Shown here: positions 49,141 to 61,517 of the stretch, one piece after another
Layout: every line of letters starts with the position of its first letter
How positions within the stretch are numbered: position 1 is the first letter of the stretch
NCBI GenBank assembly: GCA_020137815.1
Contig: CM035362.1
Location: forward strand, 646,605-710,604
Source: Hormiphora californensis
Taxonomy: Eukaryota > Ctenophora > Tentaculata > Cydippida > Pleurobrachiidae
Direction of reading: 5' to 3'
DNA: 64,000 nucleotides
Notes under the pieces: generated by a model
The model's input: only the letters and a program-made list of their open reading frames with translations
Told to the model about the DNA's origin: nothing
The model's database searches: none
Made by a program: the position numbers and the translations under genes

Positions 49141-51097
49141 TTTTTGGTCGTTTGAGGTCATTTATGACCTCAAACAACTAAGCTTTTTGTCAAATAAAGT
49201 GTTCAAATGTAATTCAAATGTACCTGGGTTGTAGGAAACTGATTTGACGAAATTTCACAATTCGACGTCGTTTTGACGTCGTGACGTCACACATGACGTC
49301 ACGACGACGTAAAAAAATTATGACAGACTATTCGGCCAATGAAGCACTAAACGTGTGAAAAGTTTTAAAGGCCATGGTAGTTAAGAACTGAAGTTATTGC
49401 AGGAAATGTGAGTTTTGGATGTGGATTTTTATATCAAATTTTTGAGTTCCGACGCGTTTTAAGGTCTGAAAATGACAAGTTAGAAAAATTTGAAATATAG
49501 TATCTGAAAGTTCAGACAATTTCCCACTAACGATTTTCCGTCAAATCAGTAATTGGAAAATGTCTTGAGGGTGCTAGAGGCGTTTGAAAATATTTGGTCT
49601 GAGATTTTTCAATGAGGTCACTTTGTGACGTCATTACGCCCGTCATAGTGGACATTTTAACTTGAAACCTTAACTAATGCATGCCCCGAACGATTTCCTA
49701 ACGGATAAAACTTGGTTCAAGTCTCTAGCTAGTATGGTTCAAGCTACAAGTGTTACACAGTGAAGCGTCTATAGCTATATATATATATATCTATCTATCG
49801 CCACACTGAATTTTCTGTTTTGGGGGTGGTGTCATAACTTGCGACCGGAATGAGCTAGCAACTTGAATTTTTTACCGTCAGTAGAGGTCTATGTGAAGCT
49901 TCTTAGTACCAAATTTCAGCCTCCTAGCTCATCTGGTTCAGGAGTTAGGAGGGGTCGAAAAGTGCCAAAATGGGCTAAAACTTTAAAATTGTTATATCTA
50001 CGCTGTTGGCAAGCGGGCCCACTTTTTGGGGAAAAGTTTTAGGGGGGAGGGGATGGGGCCACCTTTGCGCTTGCCAGCGCAGTGATTTCAAAATGGGCCA
50101 CCTTTCTGGCGAACTAATTTCAATTAGTTTTTGCTCTAAATTTGTACTCTTTTTTGGTCGTTTCAGGTCATTTATGACCTCAAACAACTAAGCTAATTGT
50201 CAACTAAAGTGTTCAAATTAAATTCAAATGTATCATGGGTTGTAGGAAACTGATTTGACGAAATTTTCAAAATTCGACGTCGTTTTGACGTCGTGACGTC
50301 ACATGTGACGTCACGACGACGTAAAAAATTATGACAGACTATTTGTTCAATGAAGCACTAAACGTGTGAAAAGTTTTAAAGGCCATGGTAGTCAAGAACT
50401 GAAGTTATTGCACGAAATGTGAGTTTTTTCGTGGATTTTCACATCACATTTTTGAGTTCCGACGCGTTTTAAGGTCTAAAAATGACAAGTTAGAGAAATT
50501 CGCTATATGGTATCTTAAAGTTCAGACAATTTGCCACTAACGATTTTCCGTCAAATCAGGAATCAGAATACGTCTTGAGGGTGTTAGAGGCGTTTGAAAA
50601 TATTTGGTCTGAGATTTTTCAATGACGTCACTTTGTGACGTCATTACGGTCGTCATAGTGGACATTTTCACTCGAAACCTTAACTAATGCATGCCCCAAA
50701 CGATTTGCTAACGGATAAAACTTGGTTCAAGCCTCTAGCTAGTATGGTTCGAGCTACAAGTGTTACACAGTGAAGCGTCTATATCTATCTATATATATAT
50801 CTATATACCTATCGCCACACTGAATTTTCTGTTTTGGGGGTGGTGTCATAACTTGCGAACGGAATGAGCTAGCCACTTCAAATGTTTACCTTCAGTAGAG
50901 GTCTATGTGAAGCTTCTTAGTACCAAATTTCAGCCTCCTAGCTCATCTGGTCCCGGAGTTAGGAGGGGTCGAAAAGTGCTAATATGGGCTAAAACTTCAA
51001 AATTGTTATATCTACGCTGTTGGCAAGCGGGCCCATTTTTTCGGGAAAAGTTTTTGGGGGGATGGGATGGGGCCACCTTTGCGCTTGCCAGCGCAGT
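49078..51097 (+). repeat. two tandem copies of a 1 kb unit
   Basis: The unit starts AAAATGGGCCACCTTTCTGG at 49078 and again at about 50090, and each copy ends TTGCGCTTGCCAGCGCAGTGAT. Point differences and small indels are scattered through both copies, including in TATATATATCTATC stretches, so the duplication is old. Confidence 0.8.
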
Positions 51098-51277
51098 GAT
51101 ATCTCAACTTTCACATGCACGATTTTGATCGAATTTTTTTCTGAAAGTCAGAAATGTTTAAAATTTTTAGTATTTTCATATGATGTATCAGAATCATAAA
51201 TAAATCAGTAAATAAACAAGTAAACTTTGCAGTTTGAGGTGAACTGGAGTGAATTGTCAATTAGACCCAATTATGAT

Positions 51278-51690
51278 CAATTAGAGCACTTTGCCGACCT
51301 CTGAGGACTTGTAAAAGTTGCTCAAGTGATTCAACGTATCAAAATTAGTGTGTAAAGTGCCCTCACACGATCTTTTAGCATTTCCATTTGAAAAATGCAA
51401 TTATTGCCAATTAGACTGAATAATGCTCAATTAGGACACTTTCTTCACATCTGACGGCTTGGAAAAGCCGCTTACGTGATTCAGCGTATCAAAATTAGTG
51501 GGGATAGTGCTCTCACATGAACTGATAGCATTTTCATGCGATAAGTTACAGTTACGATCACTTAGACCCGATTATGCTCAATTAGGGCACTTTCTCCACC
51601 CCTGAGCGCTTGCCAAAGTTGCTTATGTGATTCAACGTATCAAAATTAGTCGGGTATAGTGGTTTTGTCTTTTATACCAATTAGTTGCCT
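51278..51690 (+). repeat. three tandem copies of a roughly 150 bp unit
   Basis: Each unit starts near AATTAG(A/G)(G/A)CACTTT and contains CGTATCAAAATTAGT. The latter core recurs at about 51336, 51486 and 51636. Divergence between units is substantial. Confidence 0.65.
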
Positions 51691-52968
51691 AAATTTTTCA
51701 GTTTATACTCTCCTGGGATACAATATTCATTTCAGGGCTGAATAGTTAATAACTATTGACTATGTTATTGACTGTGGGATAAATATTAACATCTTGATGT
51801 AAAATTGAGGAAGTACAGCCAAATTTTATTGACATTAGTTACTGAATACCATGATAATATTGTTCTAAGAAGGCATACATTTCAAAAAAATCACCGTCTT
51901 GCTTAGATATAGTTCTATCTATTCATGAAAAGTCTAGAGACAAATGGAAGCCAAAAACAGAAACTAGAAGTGGTCTTAAAGGTTTTAGAAAAAACCCGGT
52001 CAAAATCGCATGTGTATTAGCTGAGATAATGACATATAAACAGGCTCGTGTTTACCTGTAATCTGTAATGCGGGTCTCCTCCTCTTACCCAAACCAATTA
52101 GTGGGTGTTAATATTTGGGACCCCATATCTTGAGAAGTAGAGGGAGTAGAGAGCTCGGACTTCGACACAATGTATTTATTCTCTCAGATGATGTCATTGA
52201 GCAATGTTTTATTAAAATTTGAGATGGTCGATTTGAATATGTCAGTATCCCTTTAACAACTTAAGGTCTAATCAGTTCAAGATCAACTGCACAATACAGA
52301 AATAGCGATAGAAAACTCTGTACTACAGAATTTGAAAGAAGCGACCAATGATGCAACATGTTATAATGATAGAGAGATGCTAGATAGAGATTCAAAGATT
52401 CAATGAGAGAAGAAAACCACGAGAAAGAAAGTATACGTTTTTCCATGTGAATACAGCGCTATAATACCATCGCAAATATATTCCTGCATGATAATCATCA
52501 ATATCAAACATCAAAACTTTAAATAAAGCAGGGTTTTCATTCATGAACATGTAACAGCCCTATACTGTTACTAGTCCAAAAGATTTACTATCCCACTTGC
52601 ATGGTAACACAACCACACAGTAGATGAAACACACAAAGGAGGTAGAAATGTGGCAGCACTGCAGTAGTAAAAAGGTAGAACATCTCTATAACGAGAGACA
52701 CCTGGGTAGTGGGTTCTGAGTTCTCTCAGAAGGCAGACAACAGAATATGATAATTTGTACAGCAGCTGGTCTCAACTATTTGTAGCTTGATCTTACATTA
52801 TTTTGACTCTACGCGTCTTATAATCTCTATTTTTCTCAAGGCAATAAAATAAGATTAAACTGCTCCAAGGAATGGTGATACTACATTCTCCTAATAACGT
52901 CGAAAAATGCTGTATGCTTCCTTCTGACGGCAAATATGGGCAAAAACGGAGAAAAGAGAGTGAGGGAA

Positions 52969-52974
<6 letters not shown>

Positions 52975-53056
<82 letters not shown>
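52975..53056. repeat. (GA)n microsatellite
   Basis: Nearly pure GA array with one GTGA interruption, facing a CT array 105 bp downstream. Confidence 0.95.
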
Positions 53057-53059
<3 letters not shown>

Positions 53060-53160
53060 AGCGAGCTTTGCAATAAAGGAAGTGCTCAGCTGCTGCAGTG
53101 CGCAAGTACTCATACTGCAAGAACACACTTATCCCCTACTCGGTCGACGGTCTCTCCTTC

Positions 53161-53279
<119 letters not shown>

Positions 53280-53504
53280 GTCTACGGTTTAGTTGCTTTG
53301 CTTCATAAGTTATATGCACATACGGGAACTTGCACGTGACCAAAAAACTGCAGAGTGCAGTACGTCATTAAATGCACTACCGAACCATCACCTTACAGAC
53401 ACAGCAAACAAGGAAATACAACATGTCTATGTCCTAATTACAAAATACATCCTACTAATTAATTAGTAGGCCAATGTTTCATGGACAACAATTAATAATC
53501 ATAC

Positions 53505-53803
53505 CTCGTCAAAGGTGGATGAAGGAGCGTCCGATTGAGGTGAAACTAACGGCTCCTGTAGATCTCCTAACTTATCCCTTTCCTCATTTTCTAACAAGTC
53601 CTTCTCCTCATCATTTTCCAACTTGCCCTTCTCAGTGGTTATCTCACGATCCACAGACTTCTCCAAAGTTAGTCCATCTCCAGACTTCTCAAAACTATTG
53701 TTGTCGCATAGTTCCACTTCTGCAGACTTTTCCAAACTGCGGTCCACTTCTGGAGATGTCATGTCTGTTGATGGCATCAGAAAGGTAATATCGGTACGAA
53801 TAT
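53505..53803 (-). CDS. possible isolated exon encoding an acidic repeat protein
   Basis: About 85-100 codons stay open with biased, protein-like content: repeated (S/L)EKS units (RSLEKSAEVE, NSFEKSGDG, LTLEKSVDRE) followed by a Glu/Asp-rich stretch. It ends TTTGACGAG at a GTATGA donor in phase 0. The upstream limit is unclear (ATG at 53762 or 53822). Phase 0 would fit the second exon (47187-47274) of the coiled-coil gene, making this a candidate alternative first exon. That would require a 6.2 kb intron holding the TTAA element. No family recognised. Confidence 0.35.
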
Positions 53804-54359
53804 GAACAGAAGGAGATAACAATGAACAATGAATCTCTCAAACTGCTACAACAGCGTTATGAGAGATGGGCTAATTAAAGTGGTGCATATAATACCCTAT
53901 CATGTAGATAACGATCGGCTTTATGCCCTCTTTAGATCACGAATAGGGGGTTTAGATAAAAGAGAGAGAGGGGTGAGAGAGAGGGTGGTGATAGAGATAG
54001 AGAGTTAGAGAGAGGGATGAGAGAGAGAGAGAGAGAGATAGAAGGTGCAAGCACATCACTGCACGTGCTGCCCCGGCCCTCTCTCTGATTGTGTTGGTTC
54101 CGTTTGATTGTTCTATCCCGCCTTACCATCTTTAGTACTTTACCGCTGTATTTCATGGTAAGTTGTGTGGCTGTAGTAAAGCAATTACAAGATTTTAGTG
54201 TTTTTGGAATCTCTGAGTAAAGAATGTGCCAATTGTACACTTGCAAAAGACCTCCCGTATTTAGTTATAGGTCATGCTCTATTATTGGTCCTGTCTGCAG
54301 TGTCTGTGTCCCACCACACAAGGAGGGAGTGGCTGCAGAGAAAATTAGCTCAATCAGCA

Positions 54360-54360
<1 letters not shown>

Positions 54361-54423
<63 letters not shown>

Positions 54424-54424
54424 C
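54361..54424. repeat. (CT)n microsatellite
   Basis: CT array with one CTAT interruption. Confidence 0.9.
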
Positions 54425-55361
54425 CCTCTCTTCTCTCTTTCCTCTCTTTTGTTACTGAAAATAGCGATCCAAGGAGAAGGAAGTGTGTGGAGAGCTTTTT
54501 GTGATCTCGTCTGTACCGGGGTTGAGGGAGAGAAATATATAAAGAGAGAGAGCGGTTGAGAGAGAGAGAGAGTGAGTGACTGTTTGTAAGTTTGTTTGTC
54601 TGTGAGAGGAAGATCTCTATTTGAGATGAAGATCTGTTGATAAATTGGTAAGACATGGTCCTCATCAAGTAAACAGGTCCTGGTAACAGTTATTGAATTT
54701 TCATGGACTTAACTTTATCGATGCTTATACCCATCCGTTTTTTACAGATCTATTCACGGCCCATACGTCCCATACGTCTGTTTGTCATTATGTCATACAG
54801 ACAAGCATGTTATATATTAATTTTAATTTATTACAACAAGCAAACTAATGTTGAGGGCATATCTCAAGATATATGATCAACCTACCCTCATGATTTCCTG
54901 GATTCCTCGACCCTATCGATTCAGGGGCATATTTTACATACACACAAGACAACACAACACGATACAAGTGTATCCAGTGGGAAAATGAAGATTGAATACA
55001 CGTGACAAGATACAAGACGTGTATCAGGCGGGGAAATGAATATTTGAGTAGTTTGGATGGTTAAAAGACAGGGATTATATCTAAGTAGTGGTTTGGCTCA
55101 TCTGCCTCTAAAGCGGCATTCGGCATCGGTCATGATGATTCCAGATAATTCCAGAATAAAACTCCGTGGAAGACAAATTGCATCGATTTGATCAAAAATT
55201 CTCCTCTATCCAGATTTTCTACAAGTCTTTTTATTTTTCCCAGTTTTCTCCTTTTTCCTATAATTATCAGTTCCACTATTTCTAGCACCTATTTTTCCTG
55301 TCATTACTTGTTGGAGGACAAGCTTCAACAAACATTTTTTCTCTCATATTTTTATCTATTG

Positions 55362-55364
<3 letters not shown>

Positions 55365-55408
<44 letters not shown>
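55365..55408. repeat. (CT)n microsatellite
   Basis: Pure CT array. Confidence 0.9.
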
Positions 55409-55410
<2 letters not shown>

Positions 55411-55848
55411 CTCTCTCTTTTTCAAGGTAGAAATAGCAGACTCCGTCCTTATAATTACTCGTCGAATTCCGCCTTTTCTAAACTTGTGCTCACTCACGTA
55501 TGCTCTGGTGAATCCATTTGTGCTAATCGATTTGACAAGATTTAACCGCTCTCACTCACTCTATTTCTATCTTTCTCTCTCACTGGCCGAAGCTCACTTA
55601 TATTTTTCATCTCTGTTTGCTCTTATACACACGCGACATGCATCAAATGCATTATCAATAATCTTTTGTATGCCTTCTGACATTATATACATCTTCTAAT
55701 CAGCCATTAATTAATATATTGCCTTTGAATTTGTTTCAATTTTCTTCTTCTATAGATCTTGGCAATACTCCAAATTATACATTGGACCTACTGGAGACTC
55801 TGGATTAGATAACTCGTTTCTTCAGCACTGTGACCTTTGCATCAGATA

Positions 55849-57342
55849 ATGAACAACTATGTCCTTGGCTCGGTGGTCCTCTCCGGTGCATCAGCCGTCC
55901 TCTACGGCATCATGCGATATGTCGCTACATTTGATGACGATGAACAAAATGAAGATGATGATGACCTGTCTGACTATGCAACATGTCCCCTGATTGAACG
56001 AACACGCCGAAGGAAAAGTGAGGTGGTTAGACGGGATGATGATGGTGTTGAGAGAAGGAGGGTTGCTAGTGGTGATCAGGATATGATAAGAAGGAGGAGG
56101 AGGATTACAAGGACACAAAGTGATGGCCACATGTTATCTAGGAGGAGGGTCAGTAGAGCGAGTTCAATGGAGAGTATTCCTTCACACATTGAAATAATTC
56201 CTGCCAAACAGGACCTTAGCGAGGTATCTGAAGTATCACTGAATCATGTTGCCAAGGAGCCGGTTGCTAAGAAGCCGGTTGCTAAGGGGCCGGTTGCCAA
56301 GAAGCCGGTTGCTAAGGGGCTGGTTGCCAAGGAGCCGGTTGCTAAGGGGCTGGTTGCCAAGGAGCCGGTTGCTAAGGGGCTGGTTGTCAAGGAGCCGGTT
56401 GCTAAGGGGCCGGTTTCTAAGGAACCTAGAACTCTGCAGCGAATGTTTTCGGACTATGGAAAATCATTGGAAGATCAGGGAGACTCTGGCACCAAGGAGC
56501 AGACTCCGTCCCTCAAGGAAGGACGAACTCTTCAACGGATGTTTACAGAATATGGCAAATCATTAGAAGATCAACCTCTCAAGGACTTGACTGAGACTAA
56601 ACAAGAACTAGATCGTGTTAAATCCTCGAATCAGGGGACTTTAGATCGTCCTAAAACCCGTGTCCAATCTCGCTCCTCTGAAAGTTGTCTCCAGAAAGAT
56701 ACCTCCTCAAACATCCAGCGAGAACCGACTAAATCACGTCTTTCAAGTGGCCATCGCAGGTTATCCCGCCAACATTCTGCACCAGCTAGACACAACCCTA
56801 CTTCCAATGCTGCCACATGCACAGCCATCGATCATAGACCTCGGGTTTCTAGACAACGCTCAGAACCGGGGGTGTCTCTTATCCCAGCAACTCCCGAAAT
56901 TCCTCAAACCCGACCTGATCAAAACCTCACAAATCAACAAGACCAGAATGGTGGTGAAACACCCATACCTCTAGCTCTTGAGGGTCGTGGTGAAACACCC
57001 ATACCTGATCATGATCCCGATGTATCTGAGTTTACATCAACTCTGTTCGTGTTTGAGGGAGAGATGGACTTTACAGGGAGGACCAGTGAGGGGGATGATC
57101 TGCTAGTATCTGATGATGATGATCCTACCATTAGAGAAGAGGGAGAGTTCTCTGTTAATAATGAGGAGTTCTTGGAGAGGGGCGGAGAGGAGGGGGGTGG
57201 AAAGAGGGGCGGAGAGACATCAGGTGGAAAGAGGGGCGGAGAGGAATTGGGAAAGAATATTCGTGTTCTATCAAAGAAAGAAGGTACACTAGCTTTACAT
57301 CTTCTTTCATTTGTGGGGGAACTTTATGTGGCCTTTCTTTAG
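55849..57342 (+). CDS. N-terminally membrane-anchored repeat protein with 14-3-3-like motifs, family unknown
   Basis: One long exon, 497 residues from the ATG at 55849. Residues about 5-26 form a single hydrophobic segment ([18 protein letters not shown]) followed by an acidic patch, suggesting a signal anchor with the bulk in the cytosol. An Arg-rich stretch follows. Then comes a tandem array of about a dozen VAK(E/K/G)P pentapeptides (about residues 133-192). [17 protein letters not shown] is repeated nearly exactly some 35 residues later. RQHSAP and RQRSEP fit the RxxSxP mode of phospho-dependent 14-3-3 binding, and the C-terminus has Glu/Gly-rich GGGKRGGE repeats. A GTACAC donor at 57284 offers an alternative end before the stop. 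I do not recognise an orthologue; the sequence is likely fast-evolving and disordered. Confidence 0.72.
   Translation: MNNYVLGSVVLSGASAVLYGIMRYVATFDDDEQNEDDDDLSDYATCPLIERTRRRKSEVVRRDDDGVERRRVASGDQDMIRRRRRITRTQSDGHMLSRRRVSRASSMESIPSHIEIIPAKQDLSEVSEVSLNHVAKEPVAKKPVAKGPVAKKPVAKGLVAKEPVAKGLVAKEPVAKGLVVKEPVAKGPVSKEPRTLQRMFSDYGKSLEDQGDSGTKEQTPSLKEGRTLQRMFTEYGKSLEDQPLKDLTETKQELDRVKSSNQGTLDRPKTRVQSRSSESCLQKDTSSNIQREPTKSRLSSGHRRLSRQHSAPARHNPTSNAATCTAIDHRPRVSRQRSEPGVSLIPATPEIPQTRPDQNLTNQQDQNGGETPIPLALEGRGETPIPDHDPDVSEFTSTLFVFEGEMDFTGRTSEGDDLLVSDDDDPTIREEGEFSVNNEEFLERGGEEGGGKRGGETSGGKRGGEELGKNIRVLSKKEGTLALHLLSFVGELYVAFL
56248..56427 (+). repeat. coding 15/30 bp minisatellite
   Basis: GTTGCCAAGGAGCCG and GTTGCTAAGGGGC(C/T)G units alternate about twelve times, giving the VAKxP protein repeat. 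Near identity of neighbouring units suggests recent expansion and length variation. Confidence 0.85.
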
Positions 57343-57521
57343 TTGTAATATGGAATTTTATATGCAGTCTAGGGGGCTCCAGGTGCCTTATACCGGTAAC
57401 ACAATAGAACTAGAACACACACATATGGCCCCATGATATGGGGAGATGGAAACCGAGTTGAGATGATCCTTGTAGCACCTGGTACACTTATTTGTGTGAG
57501 TGTCTCCATTCTCTCTCTCTC

Positions 57522-57578
<57 letters not shown>

Positions 57579-57606
57579 ATCTATCTCTCTCTCTCTCTCT
57601 ATCTCA

Positions 57607-57685
<79 letters not shown>

Positions 57686-58646
57686 CGTAGCGTGTTCTGT
57701 GTGGTATAAGAGCTGCCCTCACAGGCACTTCATTGTCCGTCTGTCTGTTTGTACGGTGCAGCTTGTTAGTCTCTGTACAGGTGTAGGAGCGGTACACTAG
57801 AGATGTGTGTAGTACATTACAATGAGAAAGCCTCGTCCTCTTTTCTAGCTGACTCTCACTCTTCCCTCTACTGAGTAACAGCTCCTCTACTCGTTGGATA
57901 CCACACTTATTTGATATATCTCATATCGCACCAACAAACAAACAAACAAACACTCATCTATTTGGATTGTTCCAAGACACCCTGTTTTTACTGCTCATCT
58001 CATTCAGTGAACTGTTCTGATGGCCGTGAGTTACATGATGCATAATGTAATACCGCATAGAAAGTCTTGTAACGAAGTTTGTAACTCAATTTCTCAGATC
58101 ACTTTCCTACCAGCAAAGTAGCTCTCACCTTCTTTCTCACCTTCTTTCTCTCCTTCTTTCTCCCCTTCTTTCTATCACTATCATTCCTTCTTTCTATCTA
58201 TCATTACTGAGGGAAATTCATACCAAGGCAAATATCATGCACAGTGATTCTTTCCATATTGAATGATATGGGATATTGGGAGAACTAATTACTAATGCCA
58301 CATCACACACACAAGTTTCTCCAAATAAAACACGTACTGGTGGAGACTGAAATATATTTCAAAATATAATATCATGATAATGAACTACATTAACCGTAGT
58401 ATTATGCACTATGCTGCAGGGACATCACACACACACATCACCCACACACATTGAAACTGGAGGGTTGGAGTAACTCATATACAGTGCGGCACATTAATGT
58501 GTTTGTATCTGATTTTTTGGAATGACCAGTTGGGCTATTAAACAGTAATCACGACATATTAATCAAAATATAATACTCTTACAAATCATGTTTCATTTAT
58601 GTAATGCACTGAATAGCTAACTATTTCACTAATTAATTAGTAGAAA
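57343..58646. other. intergenic, with microsatellite
   Basis: CT array at 57509-57680, TTTCTCACC-type repeats near 58122-58200; no supported exon. Confidence 0.5.
57509..57680. repeat. (CT)n microsatellite with CTAT interruptions
   Basis: About 170 bp, more interrupted than the other CT arrays. Confidence 0.95.
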
Positions 58647-61517
58647 ATGGACTGGATATCAGATCTTGTCACAGAGAAATCTGAACCAGTGAAACAGCAG
58701 CAACAACAGAAAACAGACCAGAGAAAAACAGAAAAACAGAAACCCAAAGTAGAAACAGTAGATGCACAATGCCAGACGGGTAGACCGCCCCGTAAAAACA
58801 AGGCTTGCCAGGTGTATACCGCTAAACGGAATACAGAGATGCCTGCTGCAGAGCAGCTCAGAATAATGCAAGGTTTTGCAGGGATCGGGAAGAGGGAGGG
58901 CTTGGAAGGGGATAGAGATGGGGATTGAGAAGGGGATGGAGGGGTGGAGATAATATCTAGGGCTCTCGGAGAAGAGGTATAAAAAATTAAAACATTATAT
59001 TTCTGTAAAACTAAATATTTCTATTCGTTCAGGTATTGTTTCCAATCTTGGTGCACTGCGGGACGAGGACCATGAACAAGATGAACTAAGACAGGAACAG
59101 TTACAGCAGCTGGAGGACCAGTTTAATTTCAAGGTAAAGGAGATGGAAGTTTGCCAAAAAACTGTTTTTAAGTGCGGCTGTTCTGACAATTGCGGTCATG
59201 AAATATTCTTAAGACTGAGACAGATAACTATCCCGCCATTTTCAACTTGTGACAATATTTTCAGTCTCCTAAAAATAGTATATTCCCATCCCCAGATCTG
59301 TAGTCTGCAACAGGAGTTAGAAAAACAGGCGGTGGCACTGCGAACTAGGGAGGATGAACACAAGAAATCTCTGGAGGACTCAAATAAACGGGTTGAGAAA
59401 CTCCAGCGGCAGGTATATACCTGATGGGTTGTCATTCGGAGAGGGCAGTATTTTGTGACACAACTGATGGGGGATGGCAGATACCTGATGGGGGAGGGGA
59501 GTAATTAAACTAATCCTTGTAATTAGTTTTCCACATCATGCCCGTATTTAGATCCATTACATGTCCCTTCTTACCGCCCACTATTTTCCAGTTGGACGAC
59601 AGTTCCAATACAGAGGCCAGATTACAAGAGATCCTGGCGAACTATGAAAAAGAGAACGCCCACTTGATACAGCTCCACAAAGAGGTATGTTAATTAATTA
59701 GGGGGATAATTAGGGAGGTAATTAGGGGTAATTAGGGCCGTACTACCGACTTGCTTGTGTAGTAAAGATCCGTCGTGTATTGTCTGACAGGGCCCATTAT
59801 TTGGGACGATGTGTCAACAACACTGTTACATAAACACAGGCAGACAATGCCACACCCTCGTTAGCATATTAATTGTTGTGGGCCATCTTGTTTGTCTGTC
59901 TGTCTGTCCAATATATATGTATGCTTCACTCTCTTTGTAACGCTCTAACGGTCTCCCTCTCTCTCCCTCTCAGAAAGCAGATCTCCACTCTACATTTAGC
60001 CCTGCTGTTCTCGCAACTCTAAAACCAGGTAGGTGATCAGATCAATTCCATTCCTATGTTATACCCCTCTCACCACCACCCCTCCCTCCCTCACCATCCC
60101 TTCCTCTTCAGACGAGCCCAAGGGTAAAGTAGAGGTGAAGGAGAAGTTTATTGCTACAGCCCCCGTTGATATTATTCAGTTCAAGTATGTAACGCGCGGA
60201 CACCGCCCGACAGACTCTTTTCCAACGATCGCAATTTGTGAGCGCGCCGCGCAGCATAACGGATTGCCTCCAACGGCGCCATCCAATTTCACATGGCCGT
60301 GATTGTGACTGCCAATTATGTTTAAAACTAACCAATATCTCCTAAAACTAACCAATATCTCTCCTATTTCAGGGAGGAACGAGAGGTGAGTCTTGGGGAA
60401 CATCTTGTTGTAACTATCTCAATTATTTATACGTCACTAGTAATGGAAAAAACACCACTTAAAATGGCACTGAGAGTTGAAAATTTGTTGCTTCCACTTT
60501 TCTTCCGGCACATGCCAATAAATTGCAATAACGAGACTCGAGAGATAGGGAGAGGAGAAGGGGAGAAGAGACAGAGGGATAGGGGGAGAGAGAGGAGAGA
60601 GAGGGAGACACGAAGTTCACAGGAGAGGAGAGGGGAGAAATAGAGAAACAGAGAGACGGGGGAAGTCGACAGACACAGGGACGGTGAAGAAGTTAGGGAA
60701 AAGAGAAGGAAACAGAGGGGGATAGAGAGAAAATTAGCATAACTGATAATAAAAATTGTAGCGTGTCAGGCGCCTCTCTCTCCGTTAGAAAATGTTATTC
60801 CTGTGTTGTGTTAGTGAGCGAAAAAAGCACCGTGTACTTTCAAGGGACCAGCCATGCCTATCGGTTAATGCACTTTTTCAATCCGATCTGTTTACTAATT
60901 CACTTCTGTTGATTAACTAAAACTTGTTAAATTGTCATTAATACGATTAATTCAGATTCCGAAGGAGAAGCTTCACTCGCCCTTCAAAGATAGACCCTTC
61001 ATAAAAAGTGAGTTTAATTAGTATTAAGATTATCATTTATTTCTAATTGATATTTTTAATCGTGAAGTTAGTTGTGTTGTCAGTTAGACTTTCTCCACAC
61101 GTGCTCTTTTGACTCTCTTTCCTTGCCAACCAATCTCTCAAAATATTTCTGACTAGAAATGACATCCTTCCTGACTCACAGTGGTCATCCGACATAATTG
61201 CCATACCTCGACGTGAAATTCGACCTGAATCTCGACCTGGAATGAGGCGCGCATTCGTAGTGAGAAAGACACAAAGACTAACGAGAGAGAAGAGTTGAAG
61301 CGCGACATCATTTGCTTACTGCGGCACATCTCTCTGATGCGCGCCTCATTCCAGGTCGAGATTCAGGTCGAATTTCACGTCGGTATATGTCGGATGACCA
61401 CTGTCACCGCCTCCCTTTTCAGCGTACTATGACCATCCTACGGAAGCGATCGAGGCCTCTAGAAGGGAACTGGAGAACGAACTGGCAATCAGAACTCTCA
61501 ATATTGCTGCTTGTCCG
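58647..61517 (+). CDS. coiled-coil protein, family unknown, 3' end probably not found
   Basis: Exons 58647-58872, 59033-59133, 59296-59412, 59592-59684, 59974-60028, 60112-60184, 60373-60385, 60956-61007 and 61423-61517 join in phase to 275 residues. The start MDWISDLVTEKSEP is followed by a short poly-Gln (QQQQQ) and a basic Lys/Gln-rich region with ACQVYTAKRNTE. Residues about 85-180 are strongly charged helix with heptad-like spacing, a coiled coil. A conserved-looking segment (KEKLHSPFKDRPFIKTYYDHPTEAIEASRREL) follows. One exon is only 13 bases. The last recognised exon ends at CCG with a GTTAGT donor, phase 0; the next exon is not obvious before base 64000. Centrosomal or ciliary proteins often look like this, but no family was recognised. 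Confidence 0.72.
60373..60385 (+). other. 13-base micro-exon
   Basis: Between TATTTCAG and GTGAGT, it completes a split Lys codon and adds Glu-Glu-Arg-Glu, keeping the frame of the coiled-coil gene. Confidence 0.6.
61179..61403. mobile_element. foldback element in last recognised intron of the coiled-coil gene
   Basis: CAGTGGTCATCCGACATA at the left and TATGTCGGATGACCACTG at the right are exact inverse ends; pairing continues through CGACGTGAAATTCGACCTGA and ATTCCAGGTCGAG. TCA occurs on both outer sides. Its right end lies about 20 bases before an exon, so it supplies DNA close to the polypyrimidine tract. Confidence 0.8.

Larger units (their letters stand above)
48538..52252. mobile_element. 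3.7 kb composite foldback element with TTAA target duplication
   Basis: TTAA lies at 48534-48537 and 52253-52256. The left end AGGGATACTGACATATTCAAA is exactly inverted at the right end, and similarity between the ends continues for roughly 240 bp (TCGAAGT, CTCTCTACTCCCTCT, TTCTCAAGATA, AATTGGTTTGGGTA). Inside are duplicated 160 bp palindromes, two tandem 1 kb units and three tandem 150 bp units. No transposase frame was seen. TTAA plus inverted ends suggests a piggyBac-type mobiliser. Confidence 0.8.
53823..55848. other. no gene recognised
   Basis: CT tracts at 54361-54424 and 55365-55408. The right end probably contains a 5' untranslated exon boundary (TTCTTCAG, 55818-55825) of the next gene. 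Confidence 0.45.
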
